Source: Onishia taeanensis (GTDB lineage Bacteria > Pseudomonadota > Gammaproteobacteria > Pseudomonadales > Halomonadaceae). Taken from it: 64,000 bases of DNA. The notes beneath the pieces were generated by a model. The model saw nothing but the letters and a program-made list of their open reading frames with translations, was not told where the DNA came from and did not search any database. Location of the stretch: assembly GCF_013349955.1 (NCBI RefSeq), contig NZ_JABVXC010000003.1, positions 62,001-126,000 of the forward strand, in the 5' to 3' direction. Made by a program: the position numbers and the translations under genes. Positions 19,069 to 28,783 of the stretch are shown here, in pieces. Numbering within the stretch: the first letter of the stretch is position 1; each line of letters opens with the position of its first letter.

Positions 19069-20421
19069 ATGACGAACCCCATACGCTGGCTGATCAATCG
19101 CGTTCTGAGCTTTCGACAGAGCATTGCCTTCCTGCCGAGCCTGCTGGCCATGCTGTATCTGGTGCTAGGACTCTTGGCCGTTCTTCCGCTGGGCGAGCGC
19201 TTGCCACTGCCGGACCTTCTGACAGGCATTCGCTTCACGGATATACAAACGCCGCGCACCCTGCTGTCGACGCTGATTGCCGCCATGATCTCGCTGACCG
19301 TGTTCAGTTTTTCCATGGTGATGTCGGTGCTGACCCAGGCCGGCGGCAACTTTTCTCACAAGCTGGTCTTCGGACTGATCACCGAACGTCATCATCAGCG
19401 AGTTCTCGGCCACTACCTGGGCACCATCCTGTTCATCCTGATGCTGCTGATGATTCCAGTGAGCGGTGATGTACCCAGCACCTGGCGTTCGCTGAGCACC
19501 TATCTGGGCGTGGCCATGGTCACCCATTGTTTGGGGCTCTTTGTCTACTTCATTCACAACGCCTCCCAGTCGGTGCAGATCAATGCCGTGAATCGTGGCC
19601 TGCACCAGGCCACCCGCAAGTCGCTTGCCAAGCTAGAGACGCGCCAGCAACGCCCGGGGTGGTGTCACCGGCCGACATCACAGTCGGTACAGCCCCACTG
19701 GCCACGCATCAAGGCACGCCGCAGCGGCTATATCCAGAACGCCGATATCGAGGCGTTGGCACGCCTGGCCATCGAGGCCGATGTGGTGGTGCACTTGAAC
19801 TTCAGCTTCGGCGACTTCACGGTGGAGGGCTTTCCGCTGTTCACGATAGAGGCCTCCGAGCCCCCCGGAGAGCGCTTCGAAGCATCGGCACTGGGGCTGC
19901 TGGTCTACGTGGAGGGGGAGGTCGCCGAGGATCTTTACGTCAACGGCTTGACGCAGCTGATGGAGGTCGCCGTCAAAGCGCTGTCGCCAGGCATCAACGA
20001 TCCGGGCACGGCTCGCCTCTGCCTGCACCAGCTAACCGAACTACTATGCCGGCGCTTGGAGTTTCATCCTTGCAACACCCTTACCGATAAGCAGGGAAAA
20101 CGGCGCGTGATCTGGCAAACCGAACGCTTCGATAGCCTGCTCTACCGGCTAGTCAACCCGATCCTGCACTACGGCAAGGATGATGTGAGCATCGGCCTCG
20201 CCCTGCTCAAGTCGCTGAAGACGCTGTCGCTGTTCGCCGAGGAAGCCGAGCTCACCACCATCCAACGCCATGCCGAGCGGGTGATTGCCAGCCTCGCCGA
20301 GCGCGGCACTCACCTCCTGGATCGGCAATTCATCGGCGAGCGGCTAGCCAGCGGCGAGCATCGTCTCTCGCTTCCCGCCGAACTGCCGACGCCGAAGGAG
20401 AAGCCGGTAACGCCGTATTGA
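19069..20421 (+). CDS. DUF2254 membrane protein
   Basis: This 450-residue protein has about four N-terminal hydrophobic helices (near 15-40, 60-85, 115-135 and 145-165). A soluble domain follows, with RRSGYIQNADIEALARLAIEADVVV and ALSPGINDPGTARLCLHQLTELL, both hallmarks of DUF2254. The family's function is not established. I chose the ATG at 19069 over a GTG six bases upstream because AGGG is eight bases from it. It has no operon partner; about 200 bp of apparently empty sequence lies upstream after the ettA terminator. Confidence 0.85.
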   Translation: MTNPIRWLINRVLSFRQSIAFLPSLLAMLYLVLGLLAVLPLGERLPLPDLLTGIRFTDIQTPRTLLSTLIAAMISLTVFSFSMVMSVLTQAGGNFSHKLVFGLITERHHQRVLGHYLGTILFILMLLMIPVSGDVPSTWRSLSTYLGVAMVTHCLGLFVYFIHNASQSVQINAVNRGLHQATRKSLAKLETRQQRPGWCHRPTSQSVQPHWPRIKARRSGYIQNADIEALARLAIEADVVVHLNFSFGDFTVEGFPLFTIEASEPPGERFEASALGLLVYVEGEVAEDLYVNGLTQLMEVAVKALSPGINDPGTARLCLHQLTELLCRRLEFHPCNTLTDKQGKRRVIWQTERFDSLLYRLVNPILHYGKDDVSIGLALLKSLKTLSLFAEEAELTTIQRHAERVIASLAERGTHLLDRQFIGERLASGEHRLSLPAELPTPKEKPVTPY

Positions 20422-20499
20422 GACACTCTTTGGCTGGGCATCCAGCGATCTACATGGGCCAACGAGCACGCTCACGCCATCAGGTGAGCCACAACGCGC

Positions 20500-21438
20500 T
20501 CAGTAGAAGCCCGCCTCGCCCCGTGGGCGAGTCTTGAAGCGGCGATGCAGCCACAGATACTGTTCGGGGTGGCGGCGGATCGCCGCCTCGATGACCGCAT
20601 TGACCTGAGTCGCATCGGCCACCTCGTCGCCGCTCGGGAAATGCTGCAATGCCGGCAGGTATTCGAGAGTGTAAGTGCGGTCGTCGGGGTTGCGGTGGAA
20701 AATCAGTGGCATGACCGGCGCGCCGGTCATGCGTGCGATCTTGGCGGTGAGCTTGATGGTCGCCGCATTGATACCGAAGAAGGGCGCGAAGACACTGGCG
20801 TCACGCCCGAAATCCTGGTCCGGCGAATACCAGACGTTGTTCCCGGCCTTGATCCGGCGCACCACGCCACGCAGGTCGTGTCGATCGATGGCTCGGCCGA
20901 AGATCCGGTTGCGCGCCTTGGTCATGAAACGTTCGAATAGCGGATTGTCATGCGGGCGATAGACCACATCGGCAGGGAAGAACAGTGAGTGCAAAGCCCC
21001 GCCCAGGTCCAGGGTCGAGAAATGCACGCCGATAATCAGCACTCCCTTGCCCTGGGCCTGTGCACGCACCATGTGCTCTTGGCCCTTGAAGGTGACGCGG
21101 TGGCGAAGATGCTCCGGGTCTCGGCACCAGCCGGTGGCGGTCTCGACCAGCCCCATGCCATTGGCGATGAAGGCCTCGCGCACCAGACGAGCCTGGGCCT
21201 TTTCATCCCGCTCGGGAAAGCACAGCCGGATGTTGGTCTCGGTGATGTGCCGACGGCGCTTGGCAAAACGCCAGGCCAAGAGACCGATCAGGCGACCGAT
21301 GGCGAGCTTCAGGCACCAGGGCAGCCAGGCGATCAGGCGCATCAGCCCAATCGACAGCCAGGTCGGCCAGTAGCGAGGATGGGCGAAGGAGGCCTGGGTG
21401 CCGGTCTTGGTATCGGTTTTGGTGTCGTCCTGTGACAT
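20500..21438 (-). CDS. lpxL: lipid A biosynthesis acyltransferase (LpxL/HtrB family)
   Basis: This 312-residue inner-membrane enzyme transfers a secondary acyl chain, usually laurate, from acyl-ACP to Kdo2-lipid IVA. An N-terminal helix lies near residues 28-60. The catalytic HX4D motif is HFSTLD in LIIGVHFSTLDLGG, and YRPHDNPLFERFMTKAR and WYSPDQDFG are conserved substrate-pocket segments. Length is usual for LpxL, LpxM and LpxP, and I cannot separate these three by eye. The N-terminal tail contains a TKTDTKTGTQ stretch. It sits 24 bp downstream of alr on the same strand and could be cotranscribed. Confidence 0.9.
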   Translation of the reverse strand: MSQDDTKTDTKTGTQASFAHPRYWPTWLSIGLMRLIAWLPWCLKLAIGRLIGLLAWRFAKRRRHITETNIRLCFPERDEKAQARLVREAFIANGMGLVETATGWCRDPEHLRHRVTFKGQEHMVRAQAQGKGVLIIGVHFSTLDLGGALHSLFFPADVVYRPHDNPLFERFMTKARNRIFGRAIDRHDLRGVVRRIKAGNNVWYSPDQDFGRDASVFAPFFGINAATIKLTAKIARMTGAPVMPLIFHRNPDDRTYTLEYLPALQHFPSGDEVADATQVNAVIEAAIRRHPEQYLWLHRRFKTRPRGEAGFY

Positions 21439-21462
21439 GCATTTCTCTAGTTCAGGGGCGGA

Positions 21463-22563
21463 TCAGCCACCATGATACCGCCTCGGCGCCCGCGGCAGCA
21501 CCCCGGTAAGCAGCGTATAGCTGATGGTATCGCAGTAACGGGCGACCTCATCCACCGATAGCACCTCACCGTTGGCCGCTTGGCCCCATAGCACCACCTC
21601 GCTGCCGATACCGGCAGACGGGAGATCGGTGATATCCACGATCAGCATATCCATCGACACTTTGCCGGCCAGCCCCACACGCTGGCCGTCCACCAGTAAC
21701 GGGGTGCCATCCACCGCATGGCGATCATAGCCATCGCCATAGCCACAGGCCACCACGCCGATGCGAGTCGGGCGCGGCGCCTTGAAACGCCCGCCATAGC
21801 CCACCGGCTCGCCGGCATCGATCTCACGCACGGCGATGATCTCGGAACGCAGCGTCATCACCGGCACCAGAGAACGGCTGGCGTCATTGGCGCCCTCCAG
21901 GGGGTCGCTTCCATAGAGCATCACTCCGGGGCGATTCCAGGCACCATGGGCCTCGGGCCAAGCCAGGGTGGCAGGCGAGTTGGCCAGGCAGGTCGGCGCA
22001 TCGAGGGACTTAGCCAGCGCATTGAGCAAATCGAGCTGGCGGCGGAAATAGCCCGGCTCGAGAGCGTCGGCGGTAGCGAAATGGCTCATCAGATGAAGGT
22101 CGGCGACATGGTCGGGCGCCGCCTGCAGGCGCGCCCAGATATCGGCGGCCTGAGCCGGGGGAAAGCCCAGGCGGTGCATACCGGAGTCGACCTTTAGCCA
22201 TACAGGAATGGGGCGACGAGGCGTGAACGACAGCAGCGCTTCGACCTGCCATTCGCTATGCACCGCCACCCACAGGCCGAGGGCATCCACTCGCTCAAGC
22301 TCCGGCGCCTCGAAGATGCCCTCGAGCAGCACGATCGGCGCCTCGATCCCCGCCGCGCGCAGCGTTTCCGCCTCTTCGAGGCAGGCCACCGCGAAGGCCG
22401 GCGCCAGATCCTCGAGCGCCCGCGCACAGGCCACGGCACCGTGGCCGTAGGCGTCGGCCTTGAGTACCGCCACCGACTGGCTATGCGGCGCCAGGTCTCT
22501 TGCCAGGCAATAGTTATGACGCAAGGCATTGAGGTCGATGTCGGCGATCAGGGGGCGAGCCAT
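21463..22563 (-). CDS. alr: alanine racemase
   Basis: This 366-residue PLP enzyme interconverts L- and D-alanine for peptidoglycan. The PLP lysine is K35 in VLKADAYGHG. VWLKVDSGMHRLGF, NRPGVMLYGSDPL and GYGDGYDRH are conserved, and the second catalytic Tyr is in the GYGDGY region. I chose the start at 22563 because GGAG lies six bases upstream and MARPLIADIDLNALRHN is the usual N-terminus. It is transcribed towards lpxL. The upstream spacer holds a run of spaced TTTAGC motifs. Confidence 0.96.
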   Translation of the reverse strand: MARPLIADIDLNALRHNYCLARDLAPHSQSVAVLKADAYGHGAVACARALEDLAPAFAVACLEEAETLRAAGIEAPIVLLEGIFEAPELERVDALGLWVAVHSEWQVEALLSFTPRRPIPVWLKVDSGMHRLGFPPAQAADIWARLQAAPDHVADLHLMSHFATADALEPGYFRRQLDLLNALAKSLDAPTCLANSPATLAWPEAHGAWNRPGVMLYGSDPLEGANDASRSLVPVMTLRSEIIAVREIDAGEPVGYGGRFKAPRPTRIGVVACGYGDGYDRHAVDGTPLLVDGQRVGLAGKVSMDMLIVDITDLPSAGIGSEVVLWGQAANGEVLSVDEVARYCDTISYTLLTGVLPRAPRRYHGG

Positions 22564-22655
22564 GGAGGTCTCCGGCCAGGTAAGAGAGGACAAAAAAGAG
22601 GCTAAGATTATTTGTCATCCTGCAGGCTTTTTCACGGATTTTTTGACCAATTTTA

Positions 22656-22685
22656 GCTAAATTTACGGCTAAAAAGACTGCTAAA
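22656..22685 (-). promoter_or_regulatory. three TTTAGC motifs at 12-bp spacing upstream of alr
   Basis: Read on the alr strand, TTTAGC occurs three times with starts exactly 12 bp apart, about 93-122 bp before the start codon. Phased short direct repeats can be a binding array for a regulator, but the DNA is AT-rich and chance is possible. Confidence 0.35.
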
Positions 22686-22859
22686 TATAATTAATGAAGG
22701 CCATCAGCCTATCAGCCATGCCCTGAGTATTTCAGACCACCATGGCAACCGAAAATCGCACGCGAGAATACCAGGGAGAGAGGCGGGAAAACGCCCGGAA
22801 CGGCATTGTCAGCAGCAACGGATCCGAGCGCTAAGATGAGGCAAGGCTTGAGCAGACGC

Positions 22860-22889
22860 AAAAACGCCGCGATGCAGGCATCGCGGCGT
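22860..22889 (-). terminator. intrinsic terminator of rpoS
   Basis: A perfect 12-bp inverted repeat (ACGCCGCGATGC at 22864-22875 and its complement at 22878-22889) is followed on the minus strand by five T residues, right after the rpoS stop codon. Confidence 0.9.
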
Positions 22890-22901
22890 ATCTCGGGAGG
22901 G

Positions 22902-23876
22902 TCACTCGAAGATGGCGTCCAGCGATAGCCCCTGCTTCTCGAGGACGCGCCGCAGCTTCTTTAGCGCCTCCACTTGAATCTGGCGAACTCGCTCACGGGT
23001 CAAACCAATTTCTTCACCGACTTCTTCGAGCGTTGCCGCCTCATGACCGCGCAGGCCAAAGCGCCTGACCACCACCTCCATCTGTTTCTCGGTGAGCTCG
23101 GCCAGCCAATCATCCACGTGCTGTTTAACATCGCCATCGACCAGCGAAGACTCGGGGCCATGGTCATTGTCATCGGCCAGCGTCTCGATCAGCGGCTTGT
23201 CGCTCTCACCGCCCATCGGATAATCCACCGAAGACACCCGCTCATTGAGGCCCATCATCTTCTTGACCGTCGACACTGGTTTGTCGAGGAAGTCGGCGAT
23301 CTCCTCGGCGGTCGCCTCATGGTCGAGTTTCTGCGTCAGCTCACGGGCCGCACGCAGATAGATATTGAGTTCCTTGACCACGTGAATCGGCAGTCGAATG
23401 GTACGCGTCTGATTCATCAGCGCCCGCTCGATGGTTTGACGAATCCACCAGGTCGCGTAGGTAGAGAAGCGAAATCCACGCTCGGGATCGAATTTTTCCA
23501 CGGCGCGAATGAGGCCGAGGTTGCCTTCCTCGATCAGGTCGAGCAGCGACAGCCCCCTGTTCAAGTAGCGCCTGGCGATCTTGACCACGAGCCGGAGGTT
23601 GGACTCGATCATCCGCGAGCGGCCAGCAGGGTCACCGGCTTGGGCGAGACGACCAAAATGCACTTCTTCTTCGGGACTCAGCAGTGGCGAGAAACCGATT
23701 TCGTTGAGATAGATCTGGGTAGCATCGAGACTGTGATGATAGGTATTCTCTTCCCGATTCAGGGCCTTCTCGAACGCGCGTTCATCTTTCTCTTGTGCTT
23801 CATCGACCTCATCGTCAACGGTCGTTTCGATATCCTCTATCTCGACATCCTGAAGATCCCGTTCAAGCATGCTCAT
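22902..23876 (-). CDS. rpoS: RNA polymerase sigma factor RpoS
   Basis: This 324-residue sigma-70-family protein directs stationary-phase and general-stress transcription. Region 1.2 begins near [24 protein letters not shown]. Region 2 includes [67 protein letters not shown]. Region 3 covers about 165-240, and region 4 ends with [36 protein letters not shown] at the C-terminus is usual for RpoS. The acidic N-terminus ([22 protein letters not shown]) is normal. It lies downstream of nlpD, which in relatives carries the main rpoS promoter. Confidence 0.98.
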   Translation of the reverse strand: MSMLERDLQDVEIEDIETTVDDEVDEAQEKDERAFEKALNREENTYHHSLDATQIYLNEIGFSPLLSPEEEVHFGRLAQAGDPAGRSRMIESNLRLVVKIARRYLNRGLSLLDLIEEGNLGLIRAVEKFDPERGFRFSTYATWWIRQTIERALMNQTRTIRLPIHVVKELNIYLRAARELTQKLDHEATAEEIADFLDKPVSTVKKMMGLNERVSSVDYPMGGESDKPLIETLADDNDHGPESSLVDGDVKQHVDDWLAELTEKQMEVVVRRFGLRGHEAATLEEVGEEIGLTRERVRQIQVEALKKLRRVLEKQGLSLDAIFE

Positions 23877-23996
23877 CTCGCTACCCCACTATCTTCTTAG
23901 CCATGGCCAGACCGCCCCGAGCACTTATACTGCGATAGCGACGACCTGGCCATTAAGCTTCTGTCGTAGGCTTGCGCCTGCGTCAAGCGCTGCGGG

Positions 23997-25226
23997 TCAC
24001 CGCCCAGGAAGGAAATCCAGGGGATCCTTGGGCTGCCCATCCTTGCGCACCTCGAAGTGCAGTTTGACGGCATCGGCGTCGGTATCTCCCATGGTGGCGA
24101 TCACTTCACCGGCTTCGACCACGTCGTTTTCCTTCACCTGCAGACTGTCATTGTGGGCATAGGCACTCAAGAACTGATTATTGTGCTTAAGCAGGATCAG
24201 GTTCCCGTATCCCCGTACGCCATCCCCTGCATAGACCACAATTCCTGGGCCAGCCGCCTTGACAGATTGACCCTTTTGACCTCCGATATCAATGCCTGCC
24301 GTAATGCTCGAGCCTTCACCGAAGCCGTTGATCACCTCGCCGTCAGCAGGCCACTGCCAAGGCACCTCATCGACGGGCTGATAGGTGCGTCGCTCGGAAG
24401 CCGGTTCACTTCCCCCGGCAACTGCAGCGCCGGCGTCAGCCTGGCGAGATGACGACTGGCCTTGCTGTGACGACTGGCCTTGCTGTGACGACTGGCCTTG
24501 CTGGGGAGACTGGGCTGAAGCCGTTTCCGTTTTGGTCTGCGTCGCGTCCGCATCCTGTTGCTGCTGCTCGACGGCCTCTGCCTGCTCACGGGCTTCCCGC
24601 TCAGCTCGGTCGGCAGCACTCAGTTCCCCATCGGCACCGGGGCTTTCGTAGTTATAGACAGGCCCCGGTCCTTGCTCGCCATCGGCTTGCGCTGAGTGTT
24701 GGTCAGCCCCCTGGCTGGCTCCCTGATTGGCGGCTTGGCCACTGCCGGCCGCTGATGCCTGGGCCTGCTGACCGGCCTGCCCACTCGACGCATCGGATAG
24801 CGGTGTAGAAGTCAGCCGGCGGTTACGCTCGATGGCCGAAGTATCCGGCGCCAGCCAATCCGGGCTTTCACCACCGCCACTGCTAGCCGGGCTGGCCTGA
24901 GCCCCATCCGTCGTTTCGGCCTGAGCGATGGCGGCTCCCTGCTGATCGCCGCCTTGGCCGTCTGACAGGCGCAACTGCTGGCCAGGCTGAATGCGATAGG
25001 GAGGCGTAATGCCGTTGAGCTGGGCCAGGTTGCGAAAATCCATTTCATAACGCCAGGCAATGCCGTAAAGGGTATCGCCGGGTTCAACGGTATAAGTGCC
25101 GGTAGTCGCCTGCTTACGGGTCAACGAGAGATCTTGTACCTGTATGCCATTTGCCCCTTCCGGGGGCTGGGCCGCACAGGCGGCCAGGGACAACGTCACG
25201 GCAGAGGCCAATAGAGCCTTGCGCAT
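23997..25226 (-). CDS. nlpD: lipoprotein NlpD (LysM plus degenerate LytM/M23)
   Basis: This 409-residue lipoprotein has the lipobox LSLAAC with the acylated Cys at residue 17. A LysM domain covers about 43-88 (TYTVEPGDTLYGIAWRYEMDF), and a long Gln/Ser/Ala-rich linker covers about 95-270. The C-terminal LytM domain (about 290-405) has AGIDIGG, SAYAHND and LHFEVR; the first zinc-ligand His is replaced, as in non-catalytic NlpD. It activates the amidase AmiC for daughter-cell separation and sits in the outer membrane. The linker contains an 18-bp DNA repeat giving SSQQGQ units. It is 17 bp downstream of the DUF368 gene. Confidence 0.94.
   Translation of the reverse strand: MRKALLASAVTLSLAACAAQPPEGANGIQVQDLSLTRKQATTGTYTVEPGDTLYGIAWRYEMDFRNLAQLNGITPPYRIQPGQQLRLSDGQGGDQQGAAIAQAETTDGAQASPASSGGGESPDWLAPDTSAIERNRRLTSTPLSDASSGQAGQQAQASAAGSGQAANQGASQGADQHSAQADGEQGPGPVYNYESPGADGELSAADRAEREAREQAEAVEQQQQDADATQTKTETASAQSPQQGQSSQQGQSSQQGQSSSRQADAGAAVAGGSEPASERRTYQPVDEVPWQWPADGEVINGFGEGSSITAGIDIGGQKGQSVKAAGPGIVVYAGDGVRGYGNLILLKHNNQFLSAYAHNDSLQVKENDVVEAGEVIATMGDTDADAVKLHFEVRKDGQPKDPLDFLPGR
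24451..24503. repeat. 18-bp tandem repeat inside nlpD
   Basis: GACGACTGGCCTTGCTGT occurs three times in tandem (24451, 24469, and 24487 with the last base changed). In the nlpD frame it encodes repeated QGQSSQ units of the disordered linker. A multiple of three keeps the frame when copy number changes. Confidence 0.92.
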
Positions 25227-25243
25227 CGCACACTTCCTCCTTG

Positions 25244-26176
25244 TCAGTGGCTGGCGGTCGGTGAAGCAAAACGCCCCACCGCCAGCACCAGAATCAGGCC
25301 GCCCAGCATCAGAGCCACGGCCGGTAACAGAGCCGACGGATCGCCCGTCAGTTGGGCATAGTCATTGGGCAGCAGATATCGGTATTCCATGGGAATGATC
25401 TGCTCATCGGGACCCAGACGGTAGCTAACCAACTCCCGCCAGGGCCAAAGCAAGGGCAAGGACCCGAGAATGAAGCCGATCAGCAGTTGCAGGGTCGCGG
25501 TATGAAAACGTGAAAGCAACCAGGATAGCAGCCGCGAGAAGGTCATCAGCCCCACCAAGCATCCCAGCCCAAATTGCACCATCAGCACTACGTCGAAGGC
25601 CTTGATGCCCTCCATCACATTGCTATAGAGCCCCATGGTCAGCAGCAGGAAACTGCCTGAAATGCCCGGCAGAAGCATGGCACTGATGGCGATCGCACCC
25701 GCCACGCCAAGCATCAAGCCCTCACTGCCCAGACCACCCACCAGCGGCATCAGCGCTGGCAGACCGTCCGCCAGCAAGAGGCCTGCAACCAACGGCAGCA
25801 CATGCCAGATTCGCCAGTCGGTCAGGCGACAACTCACGATCCAGGCCGAGGCAGCGACCAGGCCAAAGAAGAAGGCATCGAGCAGCAACCGCTGGTTGTC
25901 CAGCAGGTAGGTGACCAGGTGAGCAACGCTTACCAGGCTGACGGCGATCCCCAGCACCAGAGGGATCACGAAACCGAGATTGAGATGAACCGCCAACCCC
26001 TTGAGGCCACCACGCCGCCAGGCGCCCCAGGCACTGGGCCCGAAGTTTTTGATGGAATAGATCAATTCCTCATAGATGCCGGTGATAAAGGCAATAGTAC
26101 CGCCGGAGACGCCGGGCACCGCATCGGCGGCCCCCATGCCGGTACCCTTGAGGAAGACTGAATAGGACCGCTTCAA
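25244..26176 (-). CDS. DUF368 polyprenyl-phosphate transporter (PopT-like)
   Basis: This 310-residue membrane protein begins with KGTGMGAADAVPGVSGGTIAFITGIYEELI, and a second related AISAMLLPGISGSFLLLTMG segment lies near the middle. These two inverted-repeat PGVSGG/PGISGS motifs define DUF368. Published work on the family assigns undecaprenyl-phosphate flipping across the inner membrane (PopT). About eight hydrophobic segments are visible. The start is a TTG at 26176 overlapping the pcm stop (TTGA), with AGGGAG eight bases upstream, so translation is coupled to pcm. Its place between pcm and nlpD links carrier-lipid recycling with cell-wall hydrolase control; that link is inferred. Confidence 0.88.
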   Translation of the reverse strand: MKRSYSVFLKGTGMGAADAVPGVSGGTIAFITGIYEELIYSIKNFGPSAWGAWRRGGLKGLAVHLNLGFVIPLVLGIAVSLVSVAHLVTYLLDNQRLLLDAFFFGLVAASAWIVSCRLTDWRIWHVLPLVAGLLLADGLPALMPLVGGLGSEGLMLGVAGAIAISAMLLPGISGSFLLLTMGLYSNVMEGIKAFDVVLMVQFGLGCLVGLMTFSRLLSWLLSRFHTATLQLLIGFILGSLPLLWPWRELVSYRLGPDEQIIPMEYRYLLPNDYAQLTGDPSALLPAVALMLGGLILVLAVGRFASPTASH

Positions 26177-26853
26177 CGTATGACTCCCTGTAATAGCGGC
26201 ACGAAGCGCACGGGCTCAAGCCGCTGGTATTCAAAATGTTGGCCCTGGCGGCGCACCCGCGTCAGCCATTGCTGGCCGGCATCATCCTCTAGGGGAGCGA
26301 TCAGGACACCGCCCTCCGCCAGCTGATCGAGCAGCGTCGGCGGCAGTTCACTGGCGCAGGCTGTAAGCAGGATCACGTCGAAGGGTGCGGCCTCTCGCCA
26401 GCCGTGCCCGCCGTCGGCCAGACGCAGCGTGACGTTATCCACCAGCAGCCGCTTAAGCCGCTCGGCGGCCCGTTCCTTGAGCGCGGCGATACGTTCGACA
26501 GAAAATACCCGCGGCACCAGCCGCGAGAGAATCAGAGTCTGGTAGCCAGAGCCGGTCCCGACCTCGAGCACTTGCTGCGGCGCCTCAGCCACCACCAGTT
26601 CGCTCATCCGCGCCACGATCCATGGCTGAGACAGGGTCTGGCCATGGCCGATCGGCAGGGAGCTGTCCTCGTAGGCGCGATGCGACAGTGCCTCGTCGAG
26701 AAAGAGGTGACGGGGCTCTCGGCTCAGCGCATCAAGCACGCGTTCATCGCTGATGCCGGCTTCTTCCAGGCGCCCCGCCATTCGATTCCGGGTGCGCTGT
26801 GAGGTCATGCCGACCCCGATCAGCGCCGGGTCTTTCAACTCACGCAAAGGCAT
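26173..26853 (-). CDS. pcm: protein-L-isoaspartate O-methyltransferase
   Basis: This enzyme of about 226 residues methylates isoaspartyl residues in aged proteins with S-adenosylmethionine, starting their repair. The SAM motif I is [15 protein letters not shown], preceded by the conserved [21 protein letters not shown] substrate loop; [20 protein letters not shown] follows. I chose the start at 26853 because AGGGG lies upstream. It would overlap surE by 14 bases. A longer frame to 26886 and a shorter start at 26808 are possible. It lies in the surE-pcm-DUF368-nlpD-rpoS order. Confidence 0.93.
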   Translation of the reverse strand: MPLRELKDPALIGVGMTSQRTRNRMAGRLEEAGISDERVLDALSREPRHLFLDEALSHRAYEDSSLPIGHGQTLSQPWIVARMSELVVAEAPQQVLEVGTGSGYQTLILSRLVPRVFSVERIAALKERAAERLKRLLVDNVTLRLADGGHGWREAAPFDVILLTACASELPPTLLDQLAEGGVLIAPLEDDAGQQWLTRVRRQGQHFEYQRLEPVRFVPLLQGVIR

Positions 26854-27586
26854 CCAGCCACCCCTGTACGTCTTCCAGCGCGGCATGGCGCGTCAGATCG
26901 GTCTGCAATGGCGTGATCGACACGAATCCAGCCTCCACGGCGGCAAAGTCGGTATCCGGGCCATCATCGGCGTTCTCGCCAACGGCGGCGATCCAGTAAC
27001 GCTCGCGGCCACGCGGGTCGAGCACTTTCATCGGCTTGGCGGCGGGACCACGATACCCCATCCTGGTGACCTTGAAACCACGGACCTGCTCCCAGGGCAG
27101 GTCCGGCACGTTGACGTTGAGCAAGCTGCGGGGCGGCAGTGATAGGGAAGAGGCGGCACCGACCAGGCTTGCCGCCACGCGCCCCGCGGTTTCGAAATAA
27201 CGCTGGCCGACCAACGACATGGCGATCGCCGACATGCCCAGGTTGCGCCCCTCCATGGCCGCGGCCACGGTACCGGAGTAGAGGACATCATCGCCCAGGT
27301 TGGCGCCATGGTTGATGCCCGATATGACCAGATCCGGGCGCTCTTCCCACACGCCGTTGACGCCAAGATAGACGCAATCGGCCGGCGTGCCATCGACGCT
27401 GTAGAAGCCGTTATCCAGCCCCGACAGCATCAGCGGCCGGTTCAGGGTCAGCGAGTTGCTGGCTCCGCTCTTGTCGCGGTCAGGCGCCACCACTCGCAGG
27501 TTGGCATGATCACTCAGGGCGTCATACAGCGCCCGAAGCCCCGGGGCATGGACGCCATCATCATTGGACAGCAACAAACGGTGCAT
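26840..27586 (-). CDS. surE: 5'/3'-nucleotidase SurE
   Basis: This phosphatase of 248 residues removes phosphate from nucleoside monophosphates and short polyphosphates and is linked to stationary-phase survival. The metal-binding N-terminus is [26 protein letters not shown] carries the conserved Ser and Asn, and [27 protein letters not shown] is the family signature. The start at 27586 has AAGGAGA five bases upstream. It overlaps pcm downstream. An 87-bp gap separates it from truD. Confidence 0.96.
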   Translation of the reverse strand: MHRLLLSNDDGVHAPGLRALYDALSDHANLRVVAPDRDKSGASNSLTLNRPLMLSGLDNGFYSVDGTPADCVYLGVNGVWEERPDLVISGINHGANLGDDVLYSGTVAAAMEGRNLGMSAIAMSLVGQRYFETAGRVAASLVGAASSLSLPPRSLLNVNVPDLPWEQVRGFKVTRMGYRGPAAKPMKVLDPRGRERYWIAAVGENADDGPDTDFAAVEAGFVSITPLQTDLTRHAALEDVQGWLDAFA

Positions 27587-27673
27587 CCGATCTCCTTGCC
27601 TTACCCACATCCGACCGGCAACCGCCGGCGAAAGGTCAACCGTTTAACGGCTGGCCATGTGTTATCACCCTCT

Positions 27674-28783
27674 CTAGAGAGTGGGGTGTGTCATCAACTC
27701 ACGTAGCACCGCAGTGGCGAAAGCGCCCCGCGGCAGGCCGAACGCCAGCCGAAGTCCTTGAGCGTCCCGTGTCAGACGCGGCTCGTCGAGGCGCAGGCGC
27801 AGCGGACGGCGCCCCATGCGCACTTCGGCCGCCTCGAGCCCGGAAGCAAGCTGGGGCTCAGAGGCGATCATCTCAAGCTCCCGCTCGGCCGCCTGGCCCT
27901 GACTGGCCAGGCGGCCACTACCCCACAGCACGCCGCTGGGATGAACATCCAGGCACGACGCACGTTTGCGCAGCGCGTCGTCGATGTCCTCCGCCAGAAA
28001 CTGGCTGGCGGTGCCCTCGAGCATGACAAGCTCGCCCGGTAATGGCGTGGCCCAACTGTTATCCACGATTCGCGCGGCCAGGAGTTGGTTGAACAGATAA
28101 CTGCGGGCCGCCGACAGCAGCATGCCCTGGCGATCGTCCCGCTTGCGCCAGCCCCGCGCTAGCAGGGCTCGCGCCCTGGCCAGATTGCGTCCCTCGGGAC
28201 CGAAACGCTGCGGGCCGAAATAGTTGGGCACTCCCCCTTCGATCAACCCCTGCCAGCGGGATTCGAGCGCTGGGTCGGCGACGACATCACCACTCAGGCG
28301 CAGCAGAAAGCGGTTGCCCCGATGCACGCCTCGCTTGAGTTTGCGCGGATGACGGGCCTGTTCGAGCAGGCGCACCGAGCGGTCATCGTCGCTTGCAAAC
28401 CTAGTATCGAACGCCGCTTGAATACCCTCGGGGGCTTCACGGCCAGGCAAATGCACCGAGAACCACTGGCGCGTTACCGCCTGGCGGTCCTTCATACCCG
28501 CATAGCCGATATCGCGCTCCTTCACGCCGCACAGCTTGGCCAATAGCCGCGCCAGCTCGTGAGTCGTCAGGGCGCGTTTTTCGATCCACAACCAGAGGTG
28601 CTCGCCCTCGCCTTCCGGGCTGAACCCCAGGCATTCCTCGACCACGAAATCTTCGGGTACGGCTCGGTAATCGCCGGCCGGCAGTGCCTCGTGCGATGCC
28701 TCGTTCGATGCCTCGTTCGATGTCTCGTGCGATGACAAGGCACGCGGCCAGGCCGGGGGCCAGGATGTCGCTTCAGCCGTCAT
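27674..28783 (-). CDS. truD: tRNA pseudouridine(13) synthase TruD
   Basis: This 369-residue enzyme makes pseudouridine 13 in glutamate tRNA. The catalytic aspartate is D99 in [18 protein letters not shown], and the TRUD-specific [12 protein letters not shown] motif follows after [14 protein letters not shown] near residue 46 starts the conserved core. The first ~37 residues are extra and contain [16 protein letters not shown], made by a 12-bp DNA repeat. An in-frame ATG further in is not obvious, so I keep 28783, which overlaps ispF by 11 bp. Confidence 0.93.
   Translation of the reverse strand: MTAEATSWPPAWPRALSSHETSNEASNEASHEALPAGDYRAVPEDFVVEECLGFSPEGEGEHLWLWIEKRALTTHELARLLAKLCGVKERDIGYAGMKDRQAVTRQWFSVHLPGREAPEGIQAAFDTRFASDDDRSVRLLEQARHPRKLKRGVHRGNRFLLRLSGDVVADPALESRWQGLIEGGVPNYFGPQRFGPEGRNLARARALLARGWRKRDDRQGMLLSAARSYLFNQLLAARIVDNSWATPLPGELVMLEGTASQFLAEDIDDALRKRASCLDVHPSGVLWGSGRLASQGQAAERELEMIASEPQLASGLEAAEVRMGRRPLRLRLDEPRLTRDAQGLRLAFGLPRGAFATAVLRELMTHPTL
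28689..28736. repeat. 12-bp tandem repeat at the 5' end of truD
   Basis: Four 12-bp units of the form TCGTTCGATGCC (with TCGTGCGATG variants at both ends) run in tandem. They encode four-residue units [16 protein letters not shown] in TruD, so copy changes keep the frame. Confidence 0.9.

Larger units (their letters stand above)
22564..22901. other. intergenic region between rpoS and alr
   Basis: This 338-bp spacer holds the rpoS terminator at its right end and a markedly AT-rich block at about 22605-22695, the likely alr promoter zone. GCTAAA occurs at 22656, 22668 and 22680, an exact 12-bp spacing. A CCATCAGCC/ATCAGCC doublet at about 22700-22717 resembles the unit of the 14236-14340 array. 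No coding gene is apparent. Confidence 0.5.
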
